Assembly: GCF_030719215.1 (NCBI RefSeq)
Contig: NZ_CP120983.1
Location: forward strand, 8,122,001-8,186,000
Direction of reading: 5' to 3'
DNA length: 64,000 bases
From: Streptomyces sp. Alt3
GTDB lineage: Bacteria > Actinomycetota > Actinomycetes > Streptomycetales > Streptomycetaceae
Below, piece by piece: positions 9,341 to 19,239 of this stretch. Under the pieces are notes generated by a model that saw nothing but the letters and a program-made list of their open reading frames with translations, was not told the origin of the DNA and did no database searches. The position numbers were made by a program, and so were the translations under genes. The stretch's first letter is position 1. Each line of letters starts with the position of its first letter.

Positions 9341-11329
9341 TCACGCCTTGTCCACGACGCCGGGCGAAGCAGGCCTCGGGACGTGCGGAGCCGGGGCGTA
9401 CTGGGCGGCCTGGGTCTCGAACATGGCGGCATATCGGCCACATGCGGCGATGAGGTCGTCATGGGTGCCGTGCTCGGTGAGGCGTCCTTGGTCGAGGACG
9501 TAGATGTGGTCGGCGTGGCGGACGCCGGACATGCGGTGGGTGACCAGGACGACGGCCCGGTGCGGAGCAGCGAGGCGGCGGATGCGGTCGAAGGCGGCGA
9601 TCTCGGCCTCGGGGTCCAGGGCGGAGGTGGGTTCGTCGACGATGAGGACACTGTCTTCCTGCGACGTCGAGCTGCGCCAATGGGTGCGGGCCAGGCCCAC
9701 TTTCTGCCATTCGCCCCCGGAGAGTTCGATCGCTCCGCGGAACATGCGGCCGAGCATGCTGTCCAGGCCGTTGGGGAGCTTGGCGGTGACGGATCCGGCT
9801 CCGGCGTAGTCGACGGACTTCTGCAGGTCGCGGGTCGATGCGTCGCGGCCGGGGCGGCCGATACGGATGTTCATCGCTGCGGTCACGGGCCACCGCTGGA
9901 AGTCCTGGGTGAGAAGGGAGACGCGGTCGAAGACCTGGGAGCGCTCCAGTTCGGAGACGTCGAAATCGCCCCACCTCACCGATCCGGCGTGAGGGAGGAG
10001 CAGGCCGGAAAGGATCTTCATCAAGGTGCTTTTGCCGGAGCCGTTCTCGCCCACCACGGCGATGACCGACCCCATGGGGAAGGCGAGCGTCACGTCGTCC
10101 AGGGCCGGTGCGTCGCGGTCGGGATACCGGTAGGTGACGTGCTCCAGAGAGACCTGTCGCACCTGCGCAGGGACGGGAGCGCCGGTCTTCGGGATGGCGC
10201 GTCGAGCGGCCTCGACCAGGAACTGTCCGTGGTCCCGGACGTAGAGGGACTCTTCGTGCAGCTGGTTGATGTTCATCACCAGGGCGCCCAGGCTCGCCGA
10301 CCCTGTACGCACCGCGATCACGGCGGTGCCGGCGACTGCGAGACTCATGTGCCCGGCCATGATCAGCCAGATCATGCTGCCGTAGGTGGCGGCCATCGCG
10401 AGCCCGGACAGCGCGGAGGCGACCCATTCGGTGACGGCCTTGCTGGAGGCCAGACGCTCCTGTTCCGATTCCGCGCTCGCGGCCATGCGCCGGTACCGGT
10501 CGAGGAGGAAGGGACCGACGGCGTGGATGCGTACTTCCTGGGCAGCCGTGCGTTCGGTGAGAAGGTTGCCGATGAGACGGCTGGCCCGCAGGTGCTCGAT
10601 CCAGCTCATCATCGACACGTAGCGCTCCTGTGCGACCCGCATGGCTCCCCAGCCGCGGGGAGCCGCGATGACCAGCAGCATGGGCAGCAGGGCCGGGTGC
10701 AAGGCGGTGAGGACACCGGCCGTGGCGATCAGTGAAATGGTGCTGTTCAGCGCGGAGACACAGGCGCCGATCATCCGGCGCGCGGAGGCGGGACCGTACT
10801 GGGCGATGTCGATCAGGCGGCGGAAGTCCGGGTCGTCGATGGCTTCGAGTTCGACCGAGGTCGCCGCGGCCAGGTACCGCGTCGTGGCGATCCGCTCGAC
10901 CTTCGGCTCCAGGCGGCCGGCCCGAGATGTCGACCAGCCGGCCAGGGCCGAGTTCACGACGGCGACGCCTGCGGCGGCGAGCAGCCCCGGCAGGAGGGCG
11001 TGCAGCCTCTCAGCGGCATCCCCTGCGCCGAGAAGCGCGTGCATGACCGAGTTGATGGCGAGCAGGCCGACCGCGGCGGCGATGCCCTGGCCGAGTTCGC
11101 TGATCGCCACGGCCACGAGTGCGCGGCGGTCCGCACTCCATGCCATCCGCAGGGTGGCACTGACGAGTCCGGGCATCTGACGCAGCGCGGAGCGCATGGT
11201 CAGGTCCAGACCGGCATGTTCGTGCTGGGACCAGCCCATGTCGTAGCGCAGGGGCCCACCGAAGAGTTCTCGCTCCGCATCGGAGACCTGAGGTTCCGCC
11301 ATGCGGACCTTGCCGAAGAATCGCTTCAC
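9341..11329 (-). CDS. Fused ABC exporter (membrane domain plus ATPase)
   Basis: About 662 residues from the GTG at 11329, with AGGGAG seven bases upstream; an ATG at 11302 is the alternative. The N-terminal half is a membrane domain of about six hydrophobic segments (for example AAAVGLLAINSVMHALLGAG, LIATAGVLTALHPALLPMLLVIA, AATYGSMIWLIMAG). The C-terminal half is the nucleotide-binding domain: Walker A GENGSGKSTLMK, signature IELSGGEWQK, Walker B VLIVDEPTSALD, H-loop VLVTHRMSG. This half-transporter architecture exports lipids, peptides or drugs as a dimer. No peptidase C39 domain is present and no adjacent peptide gene is seen, so the substrate is unknown. Confidence 0.9.
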   Translation of the reverse strand: MKRFFGKVRMAEPQVSDAERELFGGPLRYDMGWSQHEHAGLDLTMRSALRQMPGLVSATLRMAWSADRRALVAVAISELGQGIAAAVGLLAINSVMHALLGAGDAAERLHALLPGLLAAAGVAVVNSALAGWSTSRAGRLEPKVERIATTRYLAAATSVELEAIDDPDFRRLIDIAQYGPASARRMIGACVSALNSTISLIATAGVLTALHPALLPMLLVIAAPRGWGAMRVAQERYVSMMSWIEHLRASRLIGNLLTERTAAQEVRIHAVGPFLLDRYRRMAASAESEQERLASSKAVTEWVASALSGLAMAATYGSMIWLIMAGHMSLAVAGTAVIAVRTGSASLGALVMNINQLHEESLYVRDHGQFLVEAARRAIPKTGAPVPAQVRQVSLEHVTYRYPDRDAPALDDVTLAFPMGSVIAVVGENGSGKSTLMKILSGLLLPHAGSVRWGDFDVSELERSQVFDRVSLLTQDFQRWPVTAAMNIRIGRPGRDASTRDLQKSVDYAGAGSVTAKLPNGLDSMLGRMFRGAIELSGGEWQKVGLARTHWRSSTSQEDSVLIVDEPTSALDPEAEIAAFDRIRRLAAPHRAVVLVTHRMSGVRHADHIYVLDQGRLTEHGTHDDLIAACGRYAAMFETQAAQYAPAPHVPRPASPGVVDKA

Positions 11330-11819
11330 TCGCTGACTCCCTGCGTCGGCCGGTTCGGAGCCCGGAACGACGGGCCGTGGGTGAGTATGTGGAGGATGGC
11401 GGCGGTGCAAAGGTGGCAGCCCGCCGGGGGCCTCTCCATCGGCACCTGGAACGGACCTTCGTTCCTGCCCTGCTCGGCTTCGGCGGCTTGCGTTCCCAGG
11501 ACCGGACCACGAACACGGCCGTGATCCGGTCCAGGCCGTCACCAGGTCCGCGGTGGTGGACGAGCCCGCAGTACTTCTGCCGGCCGACGCCGACGTGGAC
11601 CCCCGCTCTCTTCATCCGCTTCGCGCCGTGCGACGCGACCGAGCGGTTCGTCGGCTTCCGGAGGGCCACCGCGACGTCTTGTCGTCGTGGTGCGAGGGCC
11701 GTGCCCGGCTCGCGGCGTACGCACAGGGCGGCGCCGTTCGCACGGAGCAGGGCCTGGGCCACGTCAGCGATCAGCCGGTGAGCAGCGTCGTTCAGGGACA
11801 GCCGACCCGCCTTGAGTGA
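11330..11819 (-). pseudogene. Possible decayed Nudix-type gene
   Basis: The minus strand has actinobacterial third-position GC from about 11819 to 11440 but no site-supported start. The reading holds GLVHHRGPGDGLDRITAVFVVRSW, like the HH-R and F-F-W core of Streptomyces Nudix hydrolases. After a one-base shift it continues to a CTAAILHILTHG-like tail. No intact Nudix box is visible. I read it as a broken remnant; it could be chance. Confidence 0.25.
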
Positions 11820-12688
11820 TGGAGATCACTTGGGGCAGGTTAGTCGGGCCGGTGTGATCGTGAGCCTGACTGGCTGATGTTGGCGCTGAGTTGACCAGGT
11901 TTGCTCGGCTGTTGCGCGTACCTGTCGACAGCGTCGGCTGTGGCATCGCAGGATTTCCTTGCTGAGGCAGAGTGCAGCGTCGGTCGACATGGCTCGCTGT
12001 GCCCGGACACCGCAGTAGCTGCCTGGGCGCGGCGGTCTCCGCAACTCCGAACGGGGTGCCGTCCCCGGTTTTCTGTTACAAGCGTTCAGCGAGCCGCGCG
12101 GATGCCGGTGCTGAGGGTGGCAGTTCGTGACGCCGGGATTTTCATGGAGTCATCCACGCGCGCGCCCAGTTGATACGACCGGTTCGCTCAACGGGGCGCC
12201 GGCCGCATGGCCGATGAGATCAAGTGCGAGTGCAAGGCTGTGCAGGCCGTTCGGGGCATCGGCGGTTCGGTGATCTCGAGGATGCGAAAGGATGGCTGGA
12301 GGCTCGCGGAATCAGCACGTGTGGTCGATGCGAGTGGCGCGCGTCGAATGGCGTGCTGTCACACCCGACGTGCTCTCTTCACCGCGGATTCCGGCGCCGT
12401 GCACGGGCCGCACCAGCTGTGATCCGGAGCGCTGAGCCCTGCCCGTCAGGACTGGTTGGCATGCGCTCGTCCTTCTGTGGGACGGAGCCCCTCGGCCCGG
12501 CCTTCGGTGAGGATGCTCGGCCCCGTCGCGAGGAGACCTGACCTGTCGCACTGGAGGTTGAGTGATTGCTTCTGACAGAGCCGAGCACCGACATTGGCCA
12601 CAACCCATTAACACCCCCGGCCAGGCCGTTCTCATCCACCGACCGAGAACGGCCAGACCGTAATGAAACAGCCCGCTGGAACGGGGCT
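11820..12688. other. Gene-free stretch
   Basis: About 870 bp with lower and uneven GC. Short open frames on both strands lack ribosome sites, recognisable motifs or consistent codon bias. I see no gene, repeat or IS end here. Confidence 0.5.
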
Positions 12689-12729
12689 GCCCGGGCGTCC
12701 CGGCGTGGTGTGCGCAGGGACGCCCGGGC
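12689..12729 (-). terminator. Hairpin terminator after the protease/SGNH gene
   Basis: GCCCGGGCGTCCC (12689-12701) and its perfect complement GGGACGCCCGGGC (12717-12729) form a 13-bp stem with a 15-base loop, 22 bp past the stop at 12751. Confidence 0.75.
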
Positions 12730-12750
12730 GGGGGTGACTGTCTGTCGGCG

Positions 12751-15700
12751 TCAGATGCGGACGCGGTCGCTGGGGGCTCCGGTACCCGTGGCGATGATTC
12801 CCTGGTCGGTCAGCTTGATGGTGCCGGTGGTGGCGTCGGTGGTGGTCAGCCAGGCATGGATGCTGCCGTCGGTGTCGAGGACGAGGTAGTCGGCGTGGGC
12901 GTCGCCGTCGGTGTTGGCGAAGCGGACCTGGCTGCCGGTCCAGTTGGGGGAGCCGGTGGCGATGTAACCCTTGTCCAGCCATCCGCCCCGGCCGTTCCCG
13001 CCCTGGTTGATGAAGGCGCGAGTGGCGCCGTTGGGCTCGACCACGAGGTAGTCCGCCCTGGCATCGCCGCCGACGTCGGCGAACCTCGCCTGATCGCTGG
13101 TCCAAGCAGCTGAGCCGCTGGCGATGATCCCCTGGTCGGTCAGCTTGATGGTGCCGGTGGTGGCGTCGGTGGTGGTCAGCCAGGCGCGGGTGGCGCCGTG
13201 GGCATCGACTACCAGGTAGTCGGCGTGAGCGTCGCCGGCGACGTCGGCGAAGCGCACTTGATCGCCGGTCCAGTTGGGGGATCCGGTGGCGATGTAACCC
13301 TTGTCCAGCCATCCGCCCCGGCCGTCTCCGCCCTGGTTGATGAAGGCGCGGGTGGCGCCGTTGGGCTCGACCACGAGATAGTCGGCCCTCGCATCGCCGC
13401 CGACGTCGGCGAAGCGAACCTGGTTGTCGGTCCAAGTGCCCGAGCCGGTGGCGATGACACCCTGGTCGCTCCACTTGCCCGGGCCGGTGTTGAGCCACGC
13501 GCGGGTGGCGCCGTTGTCGTCGACGACCAGGTAGTCGGCCAGACCGTCCCCGTTGATGTCGACGTTGTAGTCGCCGACGTTCGCTGCCCGCTTGGGCGGG
13601 GCGGGCTTGACTTCGACGGTCTCCTTGATCCAGCCGTTGCGGGCGAGGGTCGCGATGCCGTCCTGGAAGGCGTCGGCCATCTTCACGTAGCCGGCGTTGT
13701 TGGGGTGGAGGTTGTCGTTGAGGTCAGCGGTGGTGAGAGCGCCCATGCTGACCTGCGTGATCCGGAATCCTTTGGAAGTACGGGCCGCGATGACGTCGGG
13801 TATCGCCTTGTTGTAGGCGTTGACGCGGGCCTGCACTGCTGGGTCGGTGGCGGGAACCAGGGAAGCCACCACGATCGCGGTGTCGGGTGAGGCCGCGTTG
13901 ATCTGGTCGAGGAGGACACCGAGGCGCTGGGGTGCGGTGCTCACCTGGTAATTGCGGTTCATGTCGTTGGTGCCGATGTGCAGCGTGATGACGTTGGGTT
14001 TCGCCTCGGCCAGCCAGGTCTCGATATTTGCCTGGAGCTGGTCGATACGCCAGCCGGAGTGGCCTTCATGGCGAGTGCCGTCGGCATCGGTCTGCGAGCC
14101 GACGAACTTCACGGTGTCAGCGGCCCCGGCCAGCCGGTTCGCCAGCCCGGGACGGTAGCCGGTGCGGGTGTCGCTGCCCACACCCAGGGTGATCGAGTCG
14201 CCCAGCGGCATCACACTGAGGCGGGGAACTGGCGTGGTGTGCTCGGAGGACGGCAGGTTCATCCTCCCCTGGGAAGGGGGCGGCAGCTCTGTGGGATCGG
14301 CGAGGTCATTGGTCACGGGGACCAGCGTGAATCTCTGGTCGATTTCGTTGATGTTGCACGGCGCCGGGAGCGCGGTTGAGGCTGTCTCGGCTTGAGCAAT
14401 ATCGGTTTCGAGATGCAGGCAGACACCTTGCTGGATCTGGATCTGCACCTCGTCGCCGCCCACGCTGACGATCTGCATTCCTGTTGCAGCCGATATCCCG
14501 AAGTTCTGTAGGGGGGAGGCGAGGTTCTGGAAGTACCATCCGCCGTCGGTGGCCTGCTGTACCGCCCAGTCGGCTTCCCGGTCGCCCGGAATCTCGCCGG
14601 TGAGCTTTCCGAGCCGGGAGTCGTAGCCGAGTGCGGTGCCGTTGGCAGCTACCAGTTCCGTGTGTTCATGCACCTCAGGGGTGGGTGCGGGGGCGGGGGT
14701 GGGTGCCTGCCCCTGGAAGTTCAGATCTCTCCGAGCCGTGGTATTGGGAAAATCGACCGCTGTGAGCGATGAATCTCCCAGGTAGTTGAGAGCGTCGTCG
14801 ATTCCGACGAAGGTGATCGCCTTGAAGCAGATGGTCTGCACACCTGTAGGGCATGTGAAGCCCGCGCCGGCACTTGCCGAAACGATGCCCATGGCAAACG
14901 CATTGGGCTCAGTTCCTGTGTCGTCCCGCCCCGTGGACAGGATGACGGGGCCACCGCTGTCGCCCCGCCGCCCGGCGACTGGGCTGCTGTCCTTGCTGGT
15001 CACCCTCTTTTTCGCGTCCCAGCCCCACCGGTAGTGATGCATCACCTCCTTGCCGTTGCCGTCCGGCCCCTTTGCGAAATAGTCCTCGCTCCGGTCAGTG
15101 ATCTGGATATTGCAGATCATCCCTGAGCGGGAACCGTCGTTGCAGATCCAGTTGCCCTTCTGGGGCAGCATCGCACCATTGACCCAGGTCTTCTTCTGCC
15201 CACTGCTCCCTGCGTCGGCAGCGGACCCGGTCCAGATCCGAGGCTCGAACTGGGTTCCGTTCCACGGCTGCAGGGCTGCTACGTCGACGACCGGCCCCTC
15301 AACCTTCGGCGAAACCCGGGTACCGAAAGGCTGCGGCGCCCGCCCCCCGGTCGAGTCCACGACGTATCTCTCGATGCCCGAACCGGGGCTGAAGCAGTGG
15401 TCGGCCGTCAGCATCACCTCCCGACCCTGGTACTTGGCCGCGAACGCCGTGCTGCAGACCGGGGAGATCATCTGCGCACCCCCCGCAGTGGGATCGGTGT
15501 TCCGCGAAGGATCGGCCAGACTGGTCTGAACCTCCCCGCCAGGGGTGACCTTCACCGGTACGCCTACAGACGCCACGGCCTGCCGCAGCCGCGCCGCCTC
15601 GGCTTCGCCGCCCACTACTGACGCCTGCAGCCCGCTTCCGTCCTGCGGTCGTATCACCTTCGCGAGCTGCACATCCGCCGACTGCGCCCGCTGCGCCACC

Positions 15701-16236
15701 CGCGCCGATGCCGCAGACAAAACCTTCACCGAGTACTTGGCCGACCTGACCACGACCGGCGTGGCGCTGCGCGCGATGGCAGCTTGGGCGGCCGGTGTCA
15801 ACGCACCGTGCCAGTACACGATGACGCGCTTGTCCTCGGGCGCGGCGATCACCCCGGCGAATGCACTGCCCTCGCTCTGGCCTGCCGAGTGCTCCAGCGC
15901 GCCGGCCGTCTCGTTCATCTTTCCCTGAACGCGTCGCAGCTGGTCCCAGGAAGCGAAGGCGGCAGGAACGCCCGGTGTTTCCGCCACGGGGGAGGAGCCG
16001 GGGGAAATCGGACCCGCCACCTGTGCGTTGACCAGATCCCGCGCGAGTGCCGGGGCCACGGTGGCTCCGTGTGCCGACTCCTGCGCCAGCTTCTGGCCGG
16101 GCTTCGGCTGGGAGCCGACGGAGGTGGGGGCCGGTGCGGCCAGGGCCGCTACAGCAGCCGTCACACCGGCGATGCTCCCCAACACCCGCCGCCGAGTCTG
16201 CCAGGATGATCTTCGTTCAGTTGTGTTGCGCAACAT
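12751..16236 (-). CDS. Secreted trypsin-like protease fused to SGNH hydrolase and FG-GAP repeats
   Basis: 1161 residues from the ATG at 16236 (AGGGAA upstream). The N-terminus has twin-arginine-like basic residues (TRRRVLG) and a hydrophobic Ala-rich signal segment ending near residue 40. Residues about 255-500 are a chymotrypsin-fold protease: LTADHCF (His280), VVDVAAL (Asp318), GRRGDSGGPV (Ser427), with paired cysteines. A ricin-like or linker region of about 150 residues follows. Residues about 672-865 are an SGNH/GDSL esterase: MPLGDSITLG (Ser681), HSGWRIDQL, HIGTNDM, DNLHPNNAGY (Asp841, His844). The rest is VCBS/FG-GAP-type repeats (DGLADYLVVDDNGATRAWL and similar), probably a small beta-propeller. 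The protease may act on an extracellular target or on the protein itself. Three such modules in one chain are uncommon. Confidence 0.85.
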   Translation of the reverse strand: MLRNTTERRSSWQTRRRVLGSIAGVTAAVAALAAPAPTSVGSQPKPGQKLAQESAHGATVAPALARDLVNAQVAGPISPGSSPVAETPGVPAAFASWDQLRRVQGKMNETAGALEHSAGQSEGSAFAGVIAAPEDKRVIVYWHGALTPAAQAAIARSATPVVVRSAKYSVKVLSAASARVAQRAQSADVQLAKVIRPQDGSGLQASVVGGEAEAARLRQAVASVGVPVKVTPGGEVQTSLADPSRNTDPTAGGAQMISPVCSTAFAAKYQGREVMLTADHCFSPGSGIERYVVDSTGGRAPQPFGTRVSPKVEGPVVDVAALQPWNGTQFEPRIWTGSAADAGSSGQKKTWVNGAMLPQKGNWICNDGSRSGMICNIQITDRSEDYFAKGPDGNGKEVMHHYRWGWDAKKRVTSKDSSPVAGRRGDSGGPVILSTGRDDTGTEPNAFAMGIVSASAGAGFTCPTGVQTICFKAITFVGIDDALNYLGDSSLTAVDFPNTTARRDLNFQGQAPTPAPAPTPEVHEHTELVAANGTALGYDSRLGKLTGEIPGDREADWAVQQATDGGWYFQNLASPLQNFGISAATGMQIVSVGGDEVQIQIQQGVCLHLETDIAQAETASTALPAPCNINEIDQRFTLVPVTNDLADPTELPPPSQGRMNLPSSEHTTPVPRLSVMPLGDSITLGVGSDTRTGYRPGLANRLAGAADTVKFVGSQTDADGTRHEGHSGWRIDQLQANIETWLAEAKPNVITLHIGTNDMNRNYQVSTAPQRLGVLLDQINAASPDTAIVVASLVPATDPAVQARVNAYNKAIPDVIAARTSKGFRITQVSMGALTTADLNDNLHPNNAGYVKMADAFQDGIATLARNGWIKETVEVKPAPPKRAANVGDYNVDINGDGLADYLVVDDNGATRAWLNTGPGKWSDQGVIATGSGTWTDNQVRFADVGGDARADYLVVEPNGATRAFINQGGDGRGGWLDKGYIATGSPNWTGDQVRFADVAGDAHADYLVVDAHGATRAWLTTTDATTGTIKLTDQGIIASGSAAWTSDQARFADVGGDARADYLVVEPNGATRAFINQGGNGRGGWLDKGYIATGSPNWTGSQVRFANTDGDAHADYLVLDTDGSIHAWLTTTDATTGTIKLTDQGIIATGTGAPSDRVRI
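12780..13460 (-). repeat. Near-identical ~330-bp DNA repeat in the FG-GAP region
   Basis: The stretch starting at 12801 reappears 330 bp later at 13131 with almost no change, and shorter copies of the unit continue towards 13460. Each 330-bp unit encodes two FG-GAP-like blades. Near-identity at DNA level implies recent duplication or gene conversion. Confidence 0.7.
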
Positions 16237-16547
16237 GTTTTCCCTAGATGAGTGAGGGCCGACTGAACTGGCCCCCGACAGTGCGAAGGCAAGCCTCCCC
16301 AAGCAGCGTGCACGCCCCCGCTGACGTTCTGATGATGTTTCGCTGACGCGCTCGGCTCGGCGCACCAAGCGTTCGGTATGGCCCCGCTACCTGCCCGTCC
16401 CGCGCCTGTTGGACGGACCCCGGACGGGACGCGGAGTGGGAGCGGTGGAATCCCCCGGGTAGTACCAGCCCGCGAAGCTGCGGTTGCCCTGTTCCACCGG
16501 AACCCGCGTACAGGCGGTACGTCCTCGAACCGGACAGTCCTGACTGG

Positions 16548-16946
16548 CCTGTGTCATCGAACTTTGAGCGATTGCCACCGAAGTTCGAGTGGTCGGGGGC
16601 CGAGCGTCAGGAGCGACAGTTTTCGATTGAGCGGTGCAGCCTCGGGTCGCTGTTGTACCGGCGGGCGCTGGGCGAGGCCGTCGCCACGGCGCCGGCGGTA
16701 CGCGACGGCGCGCCGTCGACCAGTCCGCTGTCCTCCCAAATGGTGTCCGGATCGGCCAGAACCGCCTCGGCTGCCGTGAACACCTCGGCCTCGGAGTACG
16801 CAGCCAGCCAGCGCAGGAACACCCGCTTCTCCGGCAGGAAGCACGAAGTCTGCCGCCCTCCACTGACACCGCTCGGAAGCCGGAGCCGAGTCGGCCCCCG
16901 ACCACTCAAACTTCGGCGGCAATCGCTCAAAGTTCGGTGACACAGG
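16548..16946. mobile_element. MITE-like element with 56-bp inverted repeats
   Basis: Bases 16548-16603 and 16891-16946 are inverted copies of each other, 53 of 56 bases matching, enclosing 287 bp. The outer ends read CCTGTGTCA and TGACACAGG. The inside has no full gene. On the minus strand a short reading with FLPEKRVFLRWLAAYSEAEV looks protein-like and may be a scrap of a gene carried by the parent transposon. I found no clear target duplication. The 399-bp size and long terminal repeats fit a non-autonomous element. It lies about 125 bp upstream of tap. Confidence 0.65.
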
Positions 16947-17011
16947 ACAAGACCGTTGCGGACGTGAGCGTGACGTGTCGCCTCACCCGCTTGGCCAATG
17001 AGCGCAATTCG

Positions 17012-17040
17012 TACGCCGAACGTACGTGTATTGCACGTTT
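17012..17040 (+). promoter_or_regulatory. Overlapping palindromes before tap
   Basis: CGTACG-ccgaa-CGTACG (17012-17028) overlaps ACGTG-tattg-CACGT (17026-17040), 33 bp before the tap start. Tap begins with a helix-turn-helix segment, so autoregulation at this site is plausible but unproven. Confidence 0.45.
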
Positions 17041-17072
17041 CGTGGGCTAGGGTCGTGGTCAGGAGGTGTCTC

Positions 17073-19227
17073 ATGTCCGAGCTGTTCGACGCGGTCGACG
17101 CGCTGCTTGCGTCCCGTGCCGCGCTGCCGCCCCCGGCGGAGCGGAAGCGGCTGCGTGCCGCGCACGGCCTGACGATCGATGAGGTGGCCGGTGCGCTGAA
17201 GGTGCGCCGGGCCACGGTGTCGGGCTGGGAGGCCGGCAAGACCGAACCCCGGCCCCCGGAGCGCGACGCCTACGCCCGGCTGCTGGACAAGCTCGCGGAG
17301 CTCTACCCCGCCGACCCGGCCGCGCCCGTTCAGGACGCCGCGGTGGCGGCCACGCGCTCCTGCTCCCGTTGTGGCTGCCCCGGCGGCTGCTCCGCGTCCG
17401 GCGCGTAGCACCACGCCGCCGTCGTCGACGTCGCGCCGCCCGGATGCGAAGGAGTCGGCCCCGGCCGGAACCGTGGCGGGTGAGAGCGACCCGCGGTTCG
17501 AGAACGGCCCGTTGGCGGTCGTGGACGTCGAGGACGGACAGGTGGTGGCGTACTGTGTTGGCGGCCTGGTCCTGGACGTGCCCGCCAGGAGCATCCCGGC
17601 CCTGGTGGACTGGACGTTGCGCGAGGCGAAGCTCGGGGCACCGAAGCTGCCCGGGCCGGGCAAGGACGCCGACCCGCTGCTCGTGCTCACCGAGGCCGCG
17701 TGCGAGCGCTACGGCCTCCCCGCCATGCTGACGGAGGAGGAGAGGCTCGCCGGACGTCTGCCGGAGGGCCACAAGGTCATCAAGCAGCTTCACCGCGCGG
17801 AGTGGAAGCTGACCAAGCGCGGGCTCGCACCGTGGGCCAGGATCTACCGCCCCGCGACCGGTTCGGAGCGGGCCTGCGTGCAGCTGTGCATCCCGTCCTG
17901 GCAGGCTCTGGACACCCGGCACTGGGACACCGCCGGGCAGCTCCCGCCGGCCGAGCTCGCCCGTGTCCTGGGCGCGTACGCGTCGAGGGTGATGACGCCG
18001 CGCGGCTCCACCGCCGTCAACGGCCTGGAGCTGATGACCGCGCTGCACCCGCCGACCCGCGCCACCGCACCCGATGAGAGCGGCAGGCGCACCTCGGAGC
18101 ACAACCCCGGCTCGCTGGGGAAGGACGCCATCGACCCGATGGACTGGCCTCCGTGCGAGGTGCCCGACGGGCACCCGGTCCTCAAGGACCTGCCGCGGTT
18201 CCACGTGCGCGGCCCGGCGGAGAAGCTGTTCGAGGAGGCGTACGACTGGGCACGGCCGATGACCGATGCCGAGTGCAGCCTGCGCCATCTGGTCGGCATC
18301 GACGTCAACATGGCCTTCGCCGCCGGTGCGAACGGGCTGAACGTCGGCCTCGGTGAACCGGAGTACGTCGAAGCCCCCGCGTTCGACCCGAAGCTGCCCG
18401 GCTCCTGGCTGGTCGACCTTTCCCACGTCGACCTGTCGACGGTGAAGGTCGGCAAGGACAAGTGGGCAGAGCTGGACGGCTCGCTGTTGCCCTCCCCGTT
18501 CACGCCGAAGGGCGACCGCCCGACGGGCCCGGCCTGGTACGCGACGCCGACCGTGGCCTACGCGGTGGAGCTCGGCTACGATGTCGCGCCGATCGAGGCG
18601 TGGATCCGGTACGACAACGGCCGCTACCTGGACGGCTGGTACAACCGGCTCCGTGACGCCTTCCTCGCCACGATGGCCGACCTCGGCGTCTCCGCCGACC
18701 TTTCGCCGGCCGGCTTCCTCGCGGCGATGGACGGCTGCAAGAGCCGTGACCCGGAGCTGGCGATCGTCGTCTCGGCGGTCAAGGCGACGGTGAAGGGCGG
18801 CCTGGGCAAGCTGCGCGAGCGGCCCCGGGGCGAGGGATGGCAGCCGGGCGAGCCGTGGCGCGCCCTGTCCCGCCCCACCTGGCGACCGGACATCCGGGCG
18901 GCGGTCATCTCCCGCACCCGGATCAACCTGCACCGCAAGATCGTCAAGCACGCGGCGTTCACCGGCCGGTACCCGATCGCGGTCCTGTCCGACTGCGTCG
19001 TCTACGCTGCCGACGGCGAGAGCCCGCTGGACTTCCTGCCCTACCGGGAGGGCAAGCCGCTGCCCGGCGGCTTCAAGCTCGGTATCAACCCCGGCCTGGT
19101 CAAGCACGAGGGTACCCAGAGCGTCCTGTGGGGCGAGGAGGTCCGTGAGCGGTTCAACGCGCCCGAACTCAACCTCGCCCGGTACATCAAGGACGGCACT
19201 GTCACCGACGTCGACAACGGAGAGTAG
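17073..19227 (+). CDS. tap: Telomere-associated protein Tap, with a frame break
   Basis: Tap recruits the terminal protein to the telomere 3' overhang of linear Streptomyces replicons during end patching. The ATG at 17073 has AGGAGG six bases upstream. The first ~95 residues carry a helix-turn-helix (GLTIDEVAGALKVRRATVSG) as in Tap. That frame stops at 17408. The rest of Tap (from about 17371 to 19227) runs in the next frame and includes WPPCEVPDGHPVLKDLPRFH, a LVGIDVNMAFAAGANGLNVG segment and YPIAVLSDCVVYAADG. One extra base near 17355-17370 explains the break. Corrected length is about 717 residues, close to known Tap (about 740). tpg follows after 12 bp, so they form an operon. It may be a sequencing error, a true mutation or a slippery site. 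Confidence 0.88.
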
Positions 19228-19239
19228 GAGAGGGCCACG

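Noticed and set aside
9137..10735. 532-residue plus-strand frame
   Set aside because: Antisense to the ABC transporter, without ribosome site or recognisable domain.
16551..16943. Two opposed ORFs starting with nearly the same peptide
   Set aside because: They arise because both read inward from the two copies of the inverted repeat; neither has codon bias of a gene.
16237..17072. Telomere or replicon end near tap-tpg
   Set aside because: No multi-palindrome telomere-like array is visible; the inverted repeat pair here fits a small mobile element better.
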